Source: CBDATB01 sp965199745
GTDB taxonomy: Bacteria > Bacteroidota > Bacteroidia > Cytophagales > Flammeovirgaceae
Reading direction: 5' to 3'
Assembly (NCBI GenBank): GCA_965199745.1
Contig: CBDATB010000012.1
Span: forward strand, 124,001 to 188,000
Length of the DNA: 64,000 bases
The notes below the pieces were generated by a model. The model was given only the letters and a program-made list of their open reading frames with translations, ran no database searches and was not told where the DNA came from. The translations under genes were made by a program, and so were the position numbers. Below, piece after piece: positions 8,548 through 18,501 of the stretch; the stretch's first letter is position 1, and each line of letters opens with the position of its first letter.

Positions 8548-9552
8548 ATGATAAAAAAAATATTAAAATACCTCGTGCTGCTGCTAGCTGCCATGATTTG
8601 TTTCGTTATTGTTTTCTTTTTTTGGGGAAGCATGCCGACAATAGACACCGACCAATATGCTGCTACATACACTTATGAAGATAATACTATCTTACACAAT
8701 GATAGTATCTTTTCCATTATTACTTATAACATAGGTTATTTATCGGGAATGACCAACAACTTAGCTATAGACCGAGAAAAACAGTTATTTGATAAAAATC
8801 TACAGCAAGTTATTCAAGCATTCAATAAATATCAGCCCGACTTCATCGCTTTGCAAGAAGTTGACTTCAGTGCTGTACGCTCTTATGAAGTAAATCAGGC
8901 AGCAGCATTAAGCAAAGCTTTAGGGCTTCGTCAAAATGCTATATCTGTTAACTGGGACAAACGCTATGTCCCTTTTCCATACTTTCCTCTTTCAAATCAT
9001 TTTGGCAAAATAGTATCGGGGCAGGCTGTACTGAGCCGATTTACTATTGAGGAAAACCAAAGAATAGTTTTAGAAAAAGTGGCCGATAATCCTTTTTATT
9101 ACAATCGATTCTATTTGGACAGATTAGCGCAGATATGCAGGTTAAAAATAGCGAAAAATACTTTAATCATTATCAACGTGCATCTGGAAGCTTTTGATAA
9201 AGCAACTCGCCGCAAGCAGTCAGAGTACGTATGGGAATTATATAAGCAGTATGAGCAGCAATATCCTGTTATTCTCTTAGGTGATTTTAACAGTATGCCT
9301 CCTACCGAAGAACAACCTGATCCTACCATCGGAGTATTTTTAGGACATAACAATATTATTTCTGTATTTCCACCTAAAACCTTTCATCAGCCCAGTAGTG
9401 CTACCTATCCGTCAGCAAAGCCCACTGAGCAAATAGATTATATATTTTATAACCCGAAGAAAATAACGCCTCTGTCTTGGAAGAGAGTCGACCAAGCAGG
9501 CGAAGCATCTGACCATCTTCCCATAATGATGAGTTTCAAATTAAATAACTAA
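8548..9552 (+). CDS. Membrane-anchored endonuclease/exonuclease/phosphatase (EEP) family protein
   Basis: A 334-residue protein with a single N-terminal membrane segment (about 7-27) and an extracytoplasmic EEP domain. Family motifs are present: N-I-G-Y near residue 61 (the N-x-x-Y/W metal site), L-Q-E-V-D near 101 with the catalytic Glu, N-V-H-L near 210, L-G-D-F-N-S near 247, and S-D-H-L-P near 323. These make a metal-dependent phosphodiesterase; substrates in the family range from nucleic acids to sphingomyelin and phosphoinositides, so the target is open. It starts 17 bp after rng and may be read from the same transcript. Confidence 0.82.
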   Translation: MIKKILKYLVLLLAAMICFVIVFFFWGSMPTIDTDQYAATYTYEDNTILHNDSIFSIITYNIGYLSGMTNNLAIDREKQLFDKNLQQVIQAFNKYQPDFIALQEVDFSAVRSYEVNQAAALSKALGLRQNAISVNWDKRYVPFPYFPLSNHFGKIVSGQAVLSRFTIEENQRIVLEKVADNPFYYNRFYLDRLAQICRLKIAKNTLIIINVHLEAFDKATRRKQSEYVWELYKQYEQQYPVILLGDFNSMPPTEEQPDPTIGVFLGHNNIISVFPPKTFHQPSSATYPSAKPTEQIDYIFYNPKKITPLSWKRVDQAGEASDHLPIMMSFKLNN

Positions 9553-9587
9553 AAAAAACAGCTCGTTAATATACCAAAAATATTCTA

Positions 9588-11027
9588 ATGAACACTGTTA
9601 AAATTGCAACTAACCTAGCCGTAGACGCTGCTTTGATTAATGAAATATTTGAAAGCCAAAAAGCCAACTCTACTCAGGTAGCCAATACAACTGCTAAAGA
9701 ACGAATAGGGAAACTCGACCGATTACTCGAAGCCGTAGCCAAAACCTACCGCTCAGATATCAAAGATGCTTTACACAAAGATTTTAGAAAACACCCCTGC
9801 GAGGTTGATTTGAGTGAGGTATATGTGGTAACGCAAGAGATTAACTATGCCAGACGTCATCTGAAAAAATGGATGGCTAAACATCGAGTATCCACTCCAC
9901 TCGCCCTTATGGGTTCTTCTTCTTGGATAAAATATGAACCGAAAGGAGTCTGCCTGATTATTTCTCCTTGGAATTTTCCAATAAACCTTACTTTCAGTCC
10001 TTTGGTTTCTGCTATTGCTGCTGGCAACACTGCCATTGTAAAACCTTCTGAACACACGCCACAGGCTTCAAAAGTCATTAAAAAAATTGTCCAGTCTATT
10101 TTCTCTGTCGACGAGGTAGCGATTTTGGAAGGAGGTGTAGAAACTTCCAGTACACTTTTAAAACTTCCTTTCAATCATATTTTTTTTACGGGTGCCCCAG
10201 CCATTGGGAAAATTGTTATGCAAGCCGCTGCTAAAAATTTAAGCTCTGTTACTTTAGAACTAGGCGGAAAATCACCAATAATTATTGACCAAACAGCTGA
10301 TATAGAAAAAGCAGCCACGCGCATTGTTTGGGGTAAGTTTATCAATAATGGGCAAACTTGTATCGCACCCGATTATGTCTTTGTACACGAGAAAAAGAAA
10401 GAGCAGTTTTTGAACCTGGTTGTTAAAAATATCAAAACATTTTACGGTGAGTATCCTAAACAGTCGACTGATTATAGTAGGGTAGTGAATGCACGCCATC
10501 ATAAACGCTTAGTTTCTTATCTTGAAGATTCGCTACGGAAAGGTGCAAAACTCGTATGTGGTGGTAAGTGTACCTCGACTTATGGTAATTATTTTGACCC
10601 AACCATACTCAGCGATGTGCCACTTGATGCCGAACTGATGCAAAAAGAAATATTCGGCCCGCTCTTACCTATTAATACTTATAGCGACATGCAAGAGGTC
10701 CTAGACTTGATTAATGCTAAAGAAAAACCACTGGCTTTGTATATTTATTCAAAGAACAAAAAAAATATCAATCAGATTCTTAAAAATACACGTGCAGGCG
10801 GGACTTGTATTAATCATAATACGCTACATTTCCTCAATCCTAATCTCCCTTTTGGCGGAACAAACAACAGCGGCATTGGCAAGAGTCACGGCTTTTTCGG
10901 CTTTCAGGCTTTCTCCAATGCTAGAGGAATTTACCGACAGCACTTCCCCGGTGCCTTAGAGCTATTGATGCCGCCTTACAATAACTTTAAGCAAAGGATT
11001 ATTGATTTGACAATTAATTGGTTTTAA
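9588..11027 (+). CDS. NAD(P)-dependent aldehyde dehydrogenase (class 3-like)
   Basis: A 479-residue aldehyde dehydrogenase. It has the N-terminal helical region, the P-W-N-F-P cofactor motif near residue 125, a Rossmann domain with F-T-G-A-P near 200, the general-base glutamate in L-E-L-G-G-K-S near 222, the nucleophilic Cys in N-N-G-Q-T-C near 256, and E-I-F-G-P near 345. The short form that starts at the acylating core and the hydrophobic C-terminal end resemble class 3/fatty-aldehyde dehydrogenases, so it probably oxidises medium- or long-chain aldehydes (inference). It starts 35 bp after the EEP gene and ends 25 bp from the convergent sucC. Confidence 0.9.
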   Translation: MNTVKIATNLAVDAALINEIFESQKANSTQVANTTAKERIGKLDRLLEAVAKTYRSDIKDALHKDFRKHPCEVDLSEVYVVTQEINYARRHLKKWMAKHRVSTPLALMGSSSWIKYEPKGVCLIISPWNFPINLTFSPLVSAIAAGNTAIVKPSEHTPQASKVIKKIVQSIFSVDEVAILEGGVETSSTLLKLPFNHIFFTGAPAIGKIVMQAAAKNLSSVTLELGGKSPIIIDQTADIEKAATRIVWGKFINNGQTCIAPDYVFVHEKKKEQFLNLVVKNIKTFYGEYPKQSTDYSRVVNARHHKRLVSYLEDSLRKGAKLVCGGKCTSTYGNYFDPTILSDVPLDAELMQKEIFGPLLPINTYSDMQEVLDLINAKEKPLALYIYSKNKKNINQILKNTRAGGTCINHNTLHFLNPNLPFGGTNNSGIGKSHGFFGFQAFSNARGIYRQHFPGALELLMPPYNNFKQRIIDLTINWF

Positions 11028-11052
11028 AAATGATACAACATAAGTTGGCTGT

Positions 11053-12258
11053 TTACGATTTTACAGATGAGGCTAAAGCTATTTTCACCTTTTCGGCAGC
11101 ATCTTTCAGCAAAATAGCTGAATCTACTTCCAGTCCTGATTCTTGGATAACTTTGGCAGCTTCCTGGGCATTAGTTCCTTGCAATCTGACAATAGTGGGT
11201 ACATTTATATTGCCGATATTTTTATAGGCTTCTACCACCCCTCTCGCTACGCGGTCGCAGCGGACAATACCACCGAAAACATTGATAAGAATAACTTTTA
11301 CGTGGGGGTCTTTCAAAATAATTCGGAAACCTGCCTCTACAGTTTCGGCACTTGCTGTACCTCCTACATCAAGAAAGTTAGCAGGATCGCCACCTGAAAT
11401 CTTAATCATGTCCATAGTGGCCATGGCTAAACCTGCTCCGTTAACCATACAGCCGACATTACCTTCGAGTTTGACATAATTGAGGTTCGATTCGCCTGCT
11501 TCTACTTCCGTAGGGTCTTCTTCGTTGAGGTCGCGCATGGCGGCCAGGTCTGCATGGCGGAAAAGTGCATTGTCGTCGAGGTTAACTTTTGAGTCGACGG
11601 CAATAATTTTATTATCGGATGTTTTCAGAACGGGATTAATTTCAAATAGAGAAGCATCGATAGCTTCGTAGGCTTTGACCAAAGCACTAACAAACTTGAC
11701 CATTTGCTTGAAGGCTTGCTCCGAAAGCCCTAAATTGAAAGCAATTTTCCTTGCTTGAAAAGCCTGTAAACCTACACGCGGGTCAATCTCTTCTTTAAAT
11801 ATCAAGTGAGGTGTTGCTGCTGCAACAGCCTCTATGTCCATGCCTCCTTCGCTAGAATACATAATCATGTTTTTCCCTGTATTTCTATTGAGCAAAACGC
11901 TCATATAGTATTCTTCAGATTCGTTTTCGCCTGGGTAATAAACATCTTGAGTTATAAGCACTTTGTGTACTTTTTTTCCCTCTGGTCCAGTTTGCGGCGT
12001 AACTAGTTGCATACCGAGTATTTTTTTAGCAATTTCCTTAACTTCTTCGAGCGATTTTGCTAGTTTCACCCCGCCGCCCTTACCCCTGCCGCCGGCATGA
12101 ATCTGTGCTTTGATGACCCAACACTTAGTACCCGTTTCCTCGGCAAGTTGCCGAGCTGCTTCAACAGCACCTTTTGGGGTGTCTGCAATAATGCCATCTT
12201 GGATGGCAACACCAAATTTTTTTAACGTTTCCTTTGCCTGATATTCGTGGATATTCAT
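11053..12258 (-). CDS. sucC: Succinyl-CoA synthetase beta subunit
   Basis: A 401-residue ATP-grasp subunit that, with SucD, converts succinyl-CoA to succinate with substrate-level phosphorylation in the TCA cycle. The protein opens with the family M-N-I-H-E-Y-Q-A-K and shows the ATP-grasp motif G-G-R-G-K-G-G-G-V near residue 52, E-I-N-P near 197, and the C-terminal ligase domain with F-G-G-I-V-R-C-D. The start chosen is the ATG at 12256-12258; the frame runs 37 codons further upstream but that extension crosses the promoter. sucD is not adjacent, which is normal in this phylum. Confidence 0.95.
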   Translation of the reverse strand: MNIHEYQAKETLKKFGVAIQDGIIADTPKGAVEAARQLAEETGTKCWVIKAQIHAGGRGKGGGVKLAKSLEEVKEIAKKILGMQLVTPQTGPEGKKVHKVLITQDVYYPGENESEEYYMSVLLNRNTGKNMIMYSSEGGMDIEAVAAATPHLIFKEEIDPRVGLQAFQARKIAFNLGLSEQAFKQMVKFVSALVKAYEAIDASLFEINPVLKTSDNKIIAVDSKVNLDDNALFRHADLAAMRDLNEEDPTEVEAGESNLNYVKLEGNVGCMVNGAGLAMATMDMIKISGGDPANFLDVGGTASAETVEAGFRIILKDPHVKVILINVFGGIVRCDRVARGVVEAYKNIGNINVPTIVRLQGTNAQEAAKVIQESGLEVDSAILLKDAAEKVKIALASSVKS

Positions 12259-12319
12259 TTTTATAAATAGTAATAAGTGAAGATTTCTGAGTCTAGCAAA
12301 TGAGTTAACGATATGTACC

Positions 12320-12352
12320 CAAAGGTAAATAAAAACAAAGAAAAGTGAGCAA
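12320..12352 (-). promoter_or_regulatory. Probable sucC promoter
   Basis: On the minus strand TACCTTTG (plus coordinates 12320-12327) matches TAnnTTTG, with TTG (12350-12352) 22 bp further upstream. It lies about 62 bp before the sucC ATG and shows why the longer frame to 12369 is not the true start. Confidence 0.5.
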
Positions 12353-12392
12353 GTAGCACTTCGATACAAATTTTTTTTTTCTAGGTATACCG

Positions 12393-13571
12393 CTAAATTT
12401 TAGCAAGTTTTCCTTTGCTTCTCATATTGAAAATATTCGATTCAAAACTGAATTTTAGATTATTTTTCTCTCGATGTTTTTTTTGTGCTAGCAATATGAT
12501 TGCTTCTGTGAGTTGCTCAAAAGATTTACCGCTGGCTTCCCACAAATAAAAAGAAAGCGAGCCGGGAATTGTATTGATTTCGTTGATATAAATGTCTTGT
12601 GTTTTTTTATCAATTAAGAAATCAATTCTTGCTACCCCATTGCAATCAAGCGCTTGAAATGCTTGTTTTGCCATACTTTGTATTTTCTCTGTCTCTGCTG
12701 GTGTAATGTCTGCCGGTATTTTTCTTTTGGCACCAGCCATGCCTTTACTAGCTTCTTCACGGATATATTTTTGGTCAAAAGTTAGTAACTCCTCTTTGTT
12801 TGTTATTGGCTCTTCACACACCGAAACCTCAGCTTCTTGGCAGTCGCCCAGTACTGAGCAGTTAATTTCTTTTAATTCAACGATGGCTTTTTCTATAATT
12901 ACTTTTCTTGAAAACAAAGTCGCATTATCAAGTGCTACTTTTAGCGTTTCTGTGTTATTAGCTTTCATCACACCAATACTTGAACCTAAGTCAGCAGGTT
13001 TTACAATGACGGGATAAAGCAATTTTTCTTCTATCTGCTCGATAACTATTTGCGGCTCACTAATCCATTGTTGCGAAAAAAAAGAAATATCATCTACTAC
13101 GGGCAAGCCCAGTGACCTAAAAACCCTTTTCATCATAATTTTGTCCATACCAATGGCAGAGGCAAGTACGTTGCAACCGCCGTAAGGAATATTCATGAGT
13201 TCAAGAACGCCTTGCAAAATTCCATCTTCCCCATAAGTGCCGTGTAGTATGGGCAAAACTATAGATACATCGCTCAGTTTCTGCCTTAAAACAAATGGGC
13301 TACCCGATGGGTATTTAAAGAGTTTTTGGTCGTTGGCATTGAGCGATACCAACAGCTGCTTACACTGCTTTAAAAGACTGTCTAAATTTTTATAATTCTC
13401 TAAGTTCAATAAAGATTCTCCCGAATACCATTGCCCTGCTTTGGAAATATATATGGGAATTATTTCATATTTTTCTTTACAAAGTGCGTCGAGAGTTTGC
13501 AATGCACTGATAACTGAGACTTCATGTTCAGCTGATTTTCCACCGAAGACAAGGGCAATTTTTATTTTCAT
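12393..13571 (-). CDS. ddl: D-alanine--D-alanine ligase
   Basis: A 392-residue ATP-grasp enzyme that joins two D-alanines for the peptidoglycan stem peptide in the cytoplasm. Visible family features are V-F-G-G-K-S-A-E-H-E-V-S at the N-terminus, L-H-G-T-Y-G-E-D-G near residue 103, K-P-A-D-L-G-S-S-I-G-V near 190, and E-I-N-T-I-P-G near 332. The last 25 or so residues (Lys/Asn-rich, after the usual end of the fold) are an extension of unknown role. It lies downstream of, and on the same strand as, nothing obvious; sucC follows 134 bp later and has its own promoter. Confidence 0.95.
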   Translation of the reverse strand: MKIKIALVFGGKSAEHEVSVISALQTLDALCKEKYEIIPIYISKAGQWYSGESLLNLENYKNLDSLLKQCKQLLVSLNANDQKLFKYPSGSPFVLRQKLSDVSIVLPILHGTYGEDGILQGVLELMNIPYGGCNVLASAIGMDKIMMKRVFRSLGLPVVDDISFFSQQWISEPQIVIEQIEEKLLYPVIVKPADLGSSIGVMKANNTETLKVALDNATLFSRKVIIEKAIVELKEINCSVLGDCQEAEVSVCEEPITNKEELLTFDQKYIREEASKGMAGAKRKIPADITPAETEKIQSMAKQAFQALDCNGVARIDFLIDKKTQDIYINEINTIPGSLSFYLWEASGKSFEQLTEAIILLAQKKHREKNNLKFSFESNIFNMRSKGKLAKI

Positions 13572-13715
13572 GAAGTTGATTTGTTGGTTTCTTTATTCTC
13601 GGAAAGTAATACAATAATAAGCAGAATTACAAATAGCCTTTTGAAAAGAATAGTTTTTTTGACCCAAAAATAGTTTTTAAAAAAGGCTTAATCTAAAAAA
13701 GCTGAAAATTTAAAT

Positions 13716-13723
13716 TAGATTTG
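13716..13723 (+). promoter_or_regulatory. Probable secA promoter -7 box
   Basis: TAGATTTG matches TAnnTTTG, 48 bp before the secA ATG at 13772. The -33 side is weak. The box overlaps the TTG at 13721 that would otherwise extend the secA frame, arguing for the ATG. Confidence 0.5.
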
Positions 13724-13771
13724 CTTATTCAAAATAAAAACGCTACGTTCAAGATCCAACCACTAAACTAC

Positions 13772-16700
13772 ATGTTTGACGTAATTACCAAGACTCTTGG
13801 AAAATTTTTTGGCAGCAAGTCAGATAAAGATTTAAAAGAACTTATTCCATATATCAAGTATATTCATCGCGAACACGAGTACCTACTAACACTTTCTGAT
13901 GATGAATTACGCGGCAAAAGTGCCGAGCTAAAAAAACTGCTTGCAGACCACGTTTCTGACATAGATCAACAGACTGAGGCTTTGCACCAAAGAATTGCCG
14001 ATGAACCCGATCTAAATATTGATATAAAAGAAGATATTTTCAACCAAATAGACAAGCTCAAAAACCAACGCAATCAGTCTCTTGAAGAGATGCTTATGCA
14101 AATATTGCCAGTTGCTTTTGCAGTGGTCAAAGAAACAGCACGTAGGTTCAAAGAAAATAAGCAGTTGGAGGTAAAAGTGACTGATTACGACCAGCGCATA
14201 GCTGCCCAAAAACCTTATATAACACTCAGGGAGGGTCGTGCCACTTGGTCAAATCGGTGGATGGCTGCGGGTAACCAAATTGTTTGGGATATGGTACACT
14301 ACGATATGCAGTTAATTGGTGGAATTGTGTTACATCAAGGTAAGATTGCAGAAATGGCCACTGGCGAAGGAAAGACACTTGTAGCTACTTTACCTGCTTT
14401 TTTGAATGCTATTGCAGGCAGAGGGGTACATATTGTAACGGTCAACGATTATCTGGCTAAACGTGATGCTGAATGGATGGCACCTATTATGGAGTTTCAT
14501 GGTCTAACCGTGAAGTGTATTGATAATTACGAGCCACATTCCGATGAAAGAAAGCAAGCTTATCTGGCCGATATTACTTATGGCACTAATAATGAATTTG
14601 GCTTTGATTACTTGCGTGATAATATGGCACGCCATGTAGCCGAGCAGGTGCAACGGCAGCATCACTTCGCTATGGTCGACGAGGTAGACTCTGTGTTGAT
14701 TGATGATGCCCGTACGCCATTGATTATTTCCGGTCCTGTTGCTAAACTGCGCGATCACGAATTTTACGATTTAAAACCAGGTGTGGAGAGATTGATGTCT
14801 GCACAAAAAAAATTGGTTGCTTCCTACCTCAATGATGCTAAGAGATATTTCTCTGAAGCAAATGATGAAGTAGCCGGTTTAGCTTTGCTCAGAGCGTTTA
14901 GAGGACTTCCTAAAAATAAGCCCCTAATCAAATATTTGAGTGAACAGGGCATTCGTCAAAAACTTCAAAAAACAGAAAATATCTACTTGCAGGAGAATGC
15001 CAAGCTCATGCCCCAAGCAGACAAACCGCTGTATTTTACCATAGATGAAAAAAATAACACGATCGATTTAACGGAAAAAGGCATCGATCTAATTACTGGT
15101 CAAGGCAAAGATAAAAGCTTTTTTATTTTACCCGATATTTCCATAGAAATCGACGCTGTGGATAAACAGCAAACATTGACCGATAAAGAGAAGATTGCTG
15201 CCAAAGAAAAGATAATTAATGACTATACAGCCAAAAGCGAACGTATTCATGCCGTTAATCAACTTTTGAAAGCCTACACTTTATTCGAAAGAGATGTCGA
15301 TTATATCATTGCCGACGCAAAGGTAAAAATTGTAGATGAGCAAACAGGTCGCGTATTAGAAGGACGTAGATATTCCGACGGCTTGCACCAGGCTTTAGAA
15401 GCAAAAGAAAACGTAAAAATAGAAGATGCTACCCAGACTTATGCAACGGTTACTTTGCAAAATTATTTCAGAATGTACCACAAACTCGCAGGAATGACTG
15501 GTACGGCAGAAACAGAGGCAGGGGAGTTTTGGCAGATTTATAAATTGGATGTTGTTGTCATTCCCACTAATCGCGCTATTGTCAGAGATGATAGGCAGGA
15601 TAAAGTTTATAAAACTGTTCGAGAGAAGTTTAATGCGGTCGCTAACGAAATACAAGAGATGGTCAAGCAAGGTAGACCCGTATTGGTGGGTACTACTTCG
15701 GTAGAAAATTCTGAACTATTGAGTCGGATGCTCAAATTTAAAAAAATAGCACATGAAGTACTTAATGCTAAGCAACACGCTAGAGAAGCCGAAATTGTAG
15801 CTAGTGCTGGACTGCCGGGCAACGTAACTATTGCTACTAACATGGCAGGGCGAGGTACTGACATTAAACTAACACCAGAGTCTAAAGCATCGGGTGGTTT
15901 GGCAATTATTGGTACTGAGCGCCACGAGTCTCGACGTGTAGACCGACAGCTGCGCGGGCGTTCAGGTAGGCAGGGAGACCCAGGTTCTTCACAGTTTTTT
16001 GTTAGTTTAGAAGACAATCTGATGCGCCTGTTTGGTTCAGACAGAATCGCCAAAATCATGGATAGGGTGGGCTATGAAGAAGGAGAGGTCATTCAGCACA
16101 GTATGATCACAAAGTCTATAGAAAGGGCACAAAAAAAAGTAGAAGAAAATAACTTTTCTATTCGTAAAAGACTGCTTGAGTACGATGATGTGATGAATTC
16201 ACAGCGCAAGGTGATTTATAAAAGAAGAAGAAATGCGCTGTATGGAGACAGACTCACACTAGATATTATGAATAGTTTCTACGATATTATTGTCAACGCA
16301 CTTGACGTTTATCAGGGTGATTATGATAGCTTCAAATTGTACTTGGTGCGTGTGCTGGGTATGGAAGCAGATATAAGTGAAGATATTTTTATGAAAAACC
16401 ATAGCCAACTAGCTGCCGAAATATATGAGAAAGCTCACCGTCATTATCTGGATAAAAATAAGGCTATTAAAGAGCAATCTTTTCCTATCATTGCGCAGGT
16501 AAGCGAAACCCGCGGGGCTATCCATAAAGACATTGTTGTGCCTTTTTCCGATGGTACCAAAGAAATTACTATTATAACAGATTTGCAAAAATCTTTCCAA
16601 ACAAAATGTAGCTCACTCATTGAAAATATGGAGCAGATGGTTACGCTGGCAGTTATCGACCAAAGTTGGACAGAACATTTGCGAGAAATGGACGAACTCA

Positions 16701-17137
16701 AACAACAAGTTCAAAATGCAGTATTTGAGCAAAAAGACCCTTTGCTGATCTATAAGTTTGAATCCTTTGAATTATTTAAAAGTTTTGTGCAACAAGTTAA
16801 TGAAGAAACTGTTACTACACTTGCCAAAGTTCAAATCCTTTCTGATGATCCCCAAAAAGTTAAAGAAGCTAGACAACACCGACAAAGTACAGGACGCAGA
16901 CAGTTGAAAGAGAGCAAACGAAGTTCTGGATCTTTACTTGAAAATGCTACAGAAAGGCAGGCAGTAGCTACAGGCAGACCGGTAGAGGTAACGAAACCGA
17001 TTAGGAAAGAAAAATCTTATGGTAGGAATGAGCGAGTAACTGTTAAATATGCTGATGGGACTATGAAAGCAGATGTAAAATATAAAGCAATTGCACAAGA
17101 TATCTCAGAGAGTAAATGCGTCATTGTAGAAAAATAA
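13772..17137 (+). CDS. secA: Preprotein translocase motor ATPase SecA
   Basis: The 1121-residue ATPase that drives proteins through SecYEG. Motifs: Walker A M-A-T-G-E-G-K-T near residue 203, the D-E-V-D box (M-V-D-E-V-D-S-V-L-I-D-D-A-R-T) near 300, N-M-A-G-R-G-T-D-I near 690, and the R-Q-L-R-G-R-S-G-R-Q-G-D-P-G-S-S motif near 728. It is longer than E. coli SecA (901) because of insertions in the preprotein cross-linking and nucleotide-binding regions (for example about 345-460), as is usual in Bacteroidota. The C-terminal zinc-binding Cys/His tail is absent; the protein ends in a short beta-like segment. The start at 13772 (M-F-D-V-I-T-K-T-L) matches family N-termini. Confidence 0.96.
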   Translation: MFDVITKTLGKFFGSKSDKDLKELIPYIKYIHREHEYLLTLSDDELRGKSAELKKLLADHVSDIDQQTEALHQRIADEPDLNIDIKEDIFNQIDKLKNQRNQSLEEMLMQILPVAFAVVKETARRFKENKQLEVKVTDYDQRIAAQKPYITLREGRATWSNRWMAAGNQIVWDMVHYDMQLIGGIVLHQGKIAEMATGEGKTLVATLPAFLNAIAGRGVHIVTVNDYLAKRDAEWMAPIMEFHGLTVKCIDNYEPHSDERKQAYLADITYGTNNEFGFDYLRDNMARHVAEQVQRQHHFAMVDEVDSVLIDDARTPLIISGPVAKLRDHEFYDLKPGVERLMSAQKKLVASYLNDAKRYFSEANDEVAGLALLRAFRGLPKNKPLIKYLSEQGIRQKLQKTENIYLQENAKLMPQADKPLYFTIDEKNNTIDLTEKGIDLITGQGKDKSFFILPDISIEIDAVDKQQTLTDKEKIAAKEKIINDYTAKSERIHAVNQLLKAYTLFERDVDYIIADAKVKIVDEQTGRVLEGRRYSDGLHQALEAKENVKIEDATQTYATVTLQNYFRMYHKLAGMTGTAETEAGEFWQIYKLDVVVIPTNRAIVRDDRQDKVYKTVREKFNAVANEIQEMVKQGRPVLVGTTSVENSELLSRMLKFKKIAHEVLNAKQHAREAEIVASAGLPGNVTIATNMAGRGTDIKLTPESKASGGLAIIGTERHESRRVDRQLRGRSGRQGDPGSSQFFVSLEDNLMRLFGSDRIAKIMDRVGYEEGEVIQHSMITKSIERAQKKVEENNFSIRKRLLEYDDVMNSQRKVIYKRRRNALYGDRLTLDIMNSFYDIIVNALDVYQGDYDSFKLYLVRVLGMEADISEDIFMKNHSQLAAEIYEKAHRHYLDKNKAIKEQSFPIIAQVSETRGAIHKDIVVPFSDGTKEITIITDLQKSFQTKCSSLIENMEQMVTLAVIDQSWTEHLREMDELKQQVQNAVFEQKDPLLIYKFESFELFKSFVQQVNEETVTTLAKVQILSDDPQKVKEARQHRQSTGRRQLKESKRSSGSLLENATERQAVATGRPVEVTKPIRKEKSYGRNERVTVKYADGTMKADVKYKAIAQDISESKCVIVEK

Positions 17138-17141
17138 TACC

Positions 17142-17675
17142 ATGAAACTTTTTTATCTGATAGTATTTGTTTTTTGCGTTTTGCCAACGGCTTGTATAGC
17201 CCAAAAAAAGCGTAATAAGTCTAAAATTCCTTTCAAAGACGATTTAATAATTTATAGAATATCTTTAGATTTACTTATCGATGAGCAAAAAAATATTGGA
17301 CTTATCTCTGTCGTGGATACATCTGCGCCTGTTGAGAAAGATAGCATAGCAGTATCTCTTGCCGTAAATGTGGCATTAGACACCGCATTGCATAAAATGT
17401 CAGATGCCAATGGCAGGCGAGTTAGAACTACTTCTGGCTATCAAGTTGTTGCCTACTCTGGCACCGATCGAAGTGAAGCCGATAGGATATACAGCATTTT
17501 GGAAAGCACCTTACCCGATACGATGAAACTACTTTACGAACAACCGAACTACAAGCTAAAAGTGGGCAATTACCTGACAAAAGTGGAGGCTTATAAAGTG
17601 TGTGTGCAAATCAGAGAGGTTTATCCCCTTGCTATCGTGGTGAGTGCAAGAATTGTGATTGACGTGGGATATTAA
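17142..17675 (+). CDS. Secreted SPOR-like domain protein
   Basis: A 177-residue protein with a signal peptide (hydrophobic about 3-18, cleavage near C-I-A-Q). The C-terminal about 75 residues begin G-Y-Q-V-V-A-Y-S-G and contain alternating strands and a helix (D-R-S-E-A-D-R-I-Y) plus K-V-G-N-Y-L-T-K-V-E-A-Y-K, a layout typical of SPOR domains that bind denuded peptidoglycan. The middle (about 60-105) is unassigned. It starts 4 bp after secA, so the two are co-transcribed. SPOR is my reading of pattern, not a computed match. Confidence 0.65.
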   Translation: MKLFYLIVFVFCVLPTACIAQKKRNKSKIPFKDDLIIYRISLDLLIDEQKNIGLISVVDTSAPVEKDSIAVSLAVNVALDTALHKMSDANGRRVRTTSGYQVVAYSGTDRSEADRIYSILESTLPDTMKLLYEQPNYKLKVGNYLTKVEAYKVCVQIREVYPLAIVVSARIVIDVGY

Positions 17676-17874
17676 CGTATTGTCTGAATACAAATGGCAG
17701 CCAGAGCTCGAAAAATGCTCCGTCTTTAAAAATCTAGTGAGCTATACTTAGCCTTCTTCCTATTATTTGTCAAAAACTCATTTTCTGTTTTCAGTTCGGT
17801 GTCTATTTGCTTCAGGTCGCCCATTTATATCGCACACAGTGTTCGGTACATGAAACGCAGCGGTCGAGTAGGGG

Positions 17875-18501
17875 CTACGATTTTACATACATCGTTATAT
17901 GTCGCCATTCTCTTATTGCCATTAATTTTAACCGATACCTATAATTTAGTTTTTTTTTCTTAGATGAATTATGTTTTTTCCCAAATTCTTTTATCGCACT
18001 TTGAAAATTTCCTTCAGCATGGATTTGATTCCACAATTTTCCAAAATCTTCTTCTATTGTCTCCAAGTTTATTGCCATAACCTTGCTTTTATCAGATAAA
18101 AAATGTTCGATATTAAGAGTTACTGTATCAATATAATCATAGCAAGCTTGAAGTCGCTGTTGTTTAGATAGCTTTTCACTTGGCGTCATTCTAATACCAA
18201 TACAAAAACAATCCATGATGCTATCTTGATAAAATCTCTTCATAAGACTCTGAGCAGTCTTTTCCCTATTTCTTTTAAGATGTACATAAAAGGGTTTATC
18301 GGCATAATACTTATTTAAGTATCCTAAGTGCCATACTAATCTGTTATCTGCTTCAATATGATTATCGGGATAATTAAATCTCTCTTTTCCGAAATATTGT
18401 GAAAGAGATTCATGTGAAGCAGAATAATTATCCATGTGTTTGCAAGCTTCGGTTATTGCCAAAGAGCCGCATCTTCCCGTACAAAGTATGAATACCCTCA
18501 T
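17875..18501 (-). CDS. Sulfotransferase-like protein
   Basis: A 208-residue protein opening with M-R-V-F-I-L-C-T-G-R-C-G-S, which fits the 5'-phosphosulfate-binding loop of PAPS-dependent sulfotransferases. Near residue 72 the sequence V-H-L-K-R-N-R-E-K-T-A-Q-S-L fits the 3'-phosphate-binding strand-helix (R-x-x-x-x-x-x-S type). It would transfer sulfate from PAPS to a sugar, lipid or peptide; the acceptor is not indicated. The C-terminus is very basic (K-K-K-K and R-Y-R-L-K). It stands alone, with about 200 bp of empty sequence on its 3' side and 120 bp before murB on its 5' side. Possible transfer; confidence in fold moderate. Confidence 0.6.
   Translation of the reverse strand: MRVFILCTGRCGSLAITEACKHMDNYSASHESLSQYFGKERFNYPDNHIEADNRLVWHLGYLNKYYADKPFYVHLKRNREKTAQSLMKRFYQDSIMDCFCIGIRMTPSEKLSKQQRLQACYDYIDTVTLNIEHFLSDKSKVMAINLETIEEDFGKLWNQIHAEGNFQSAIKEFGKKHNSSKKKKLNYRYRLKLMAIREWRHITMYVKS

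Noticed and set aside
12430..12445. TTCGATTC resembling a tRNA T-loop
   Set aside because: Lies inside ddl and has no acceptor, D-arm or anticodon stem around it; no other tRNA-like structure was seen in the window.
17676..17874. Gap between the SPOR-like gene and the sulfotransferase
   Set aside because: Checked for small genes, hairpins and promoters on both strands; nothing convincing.
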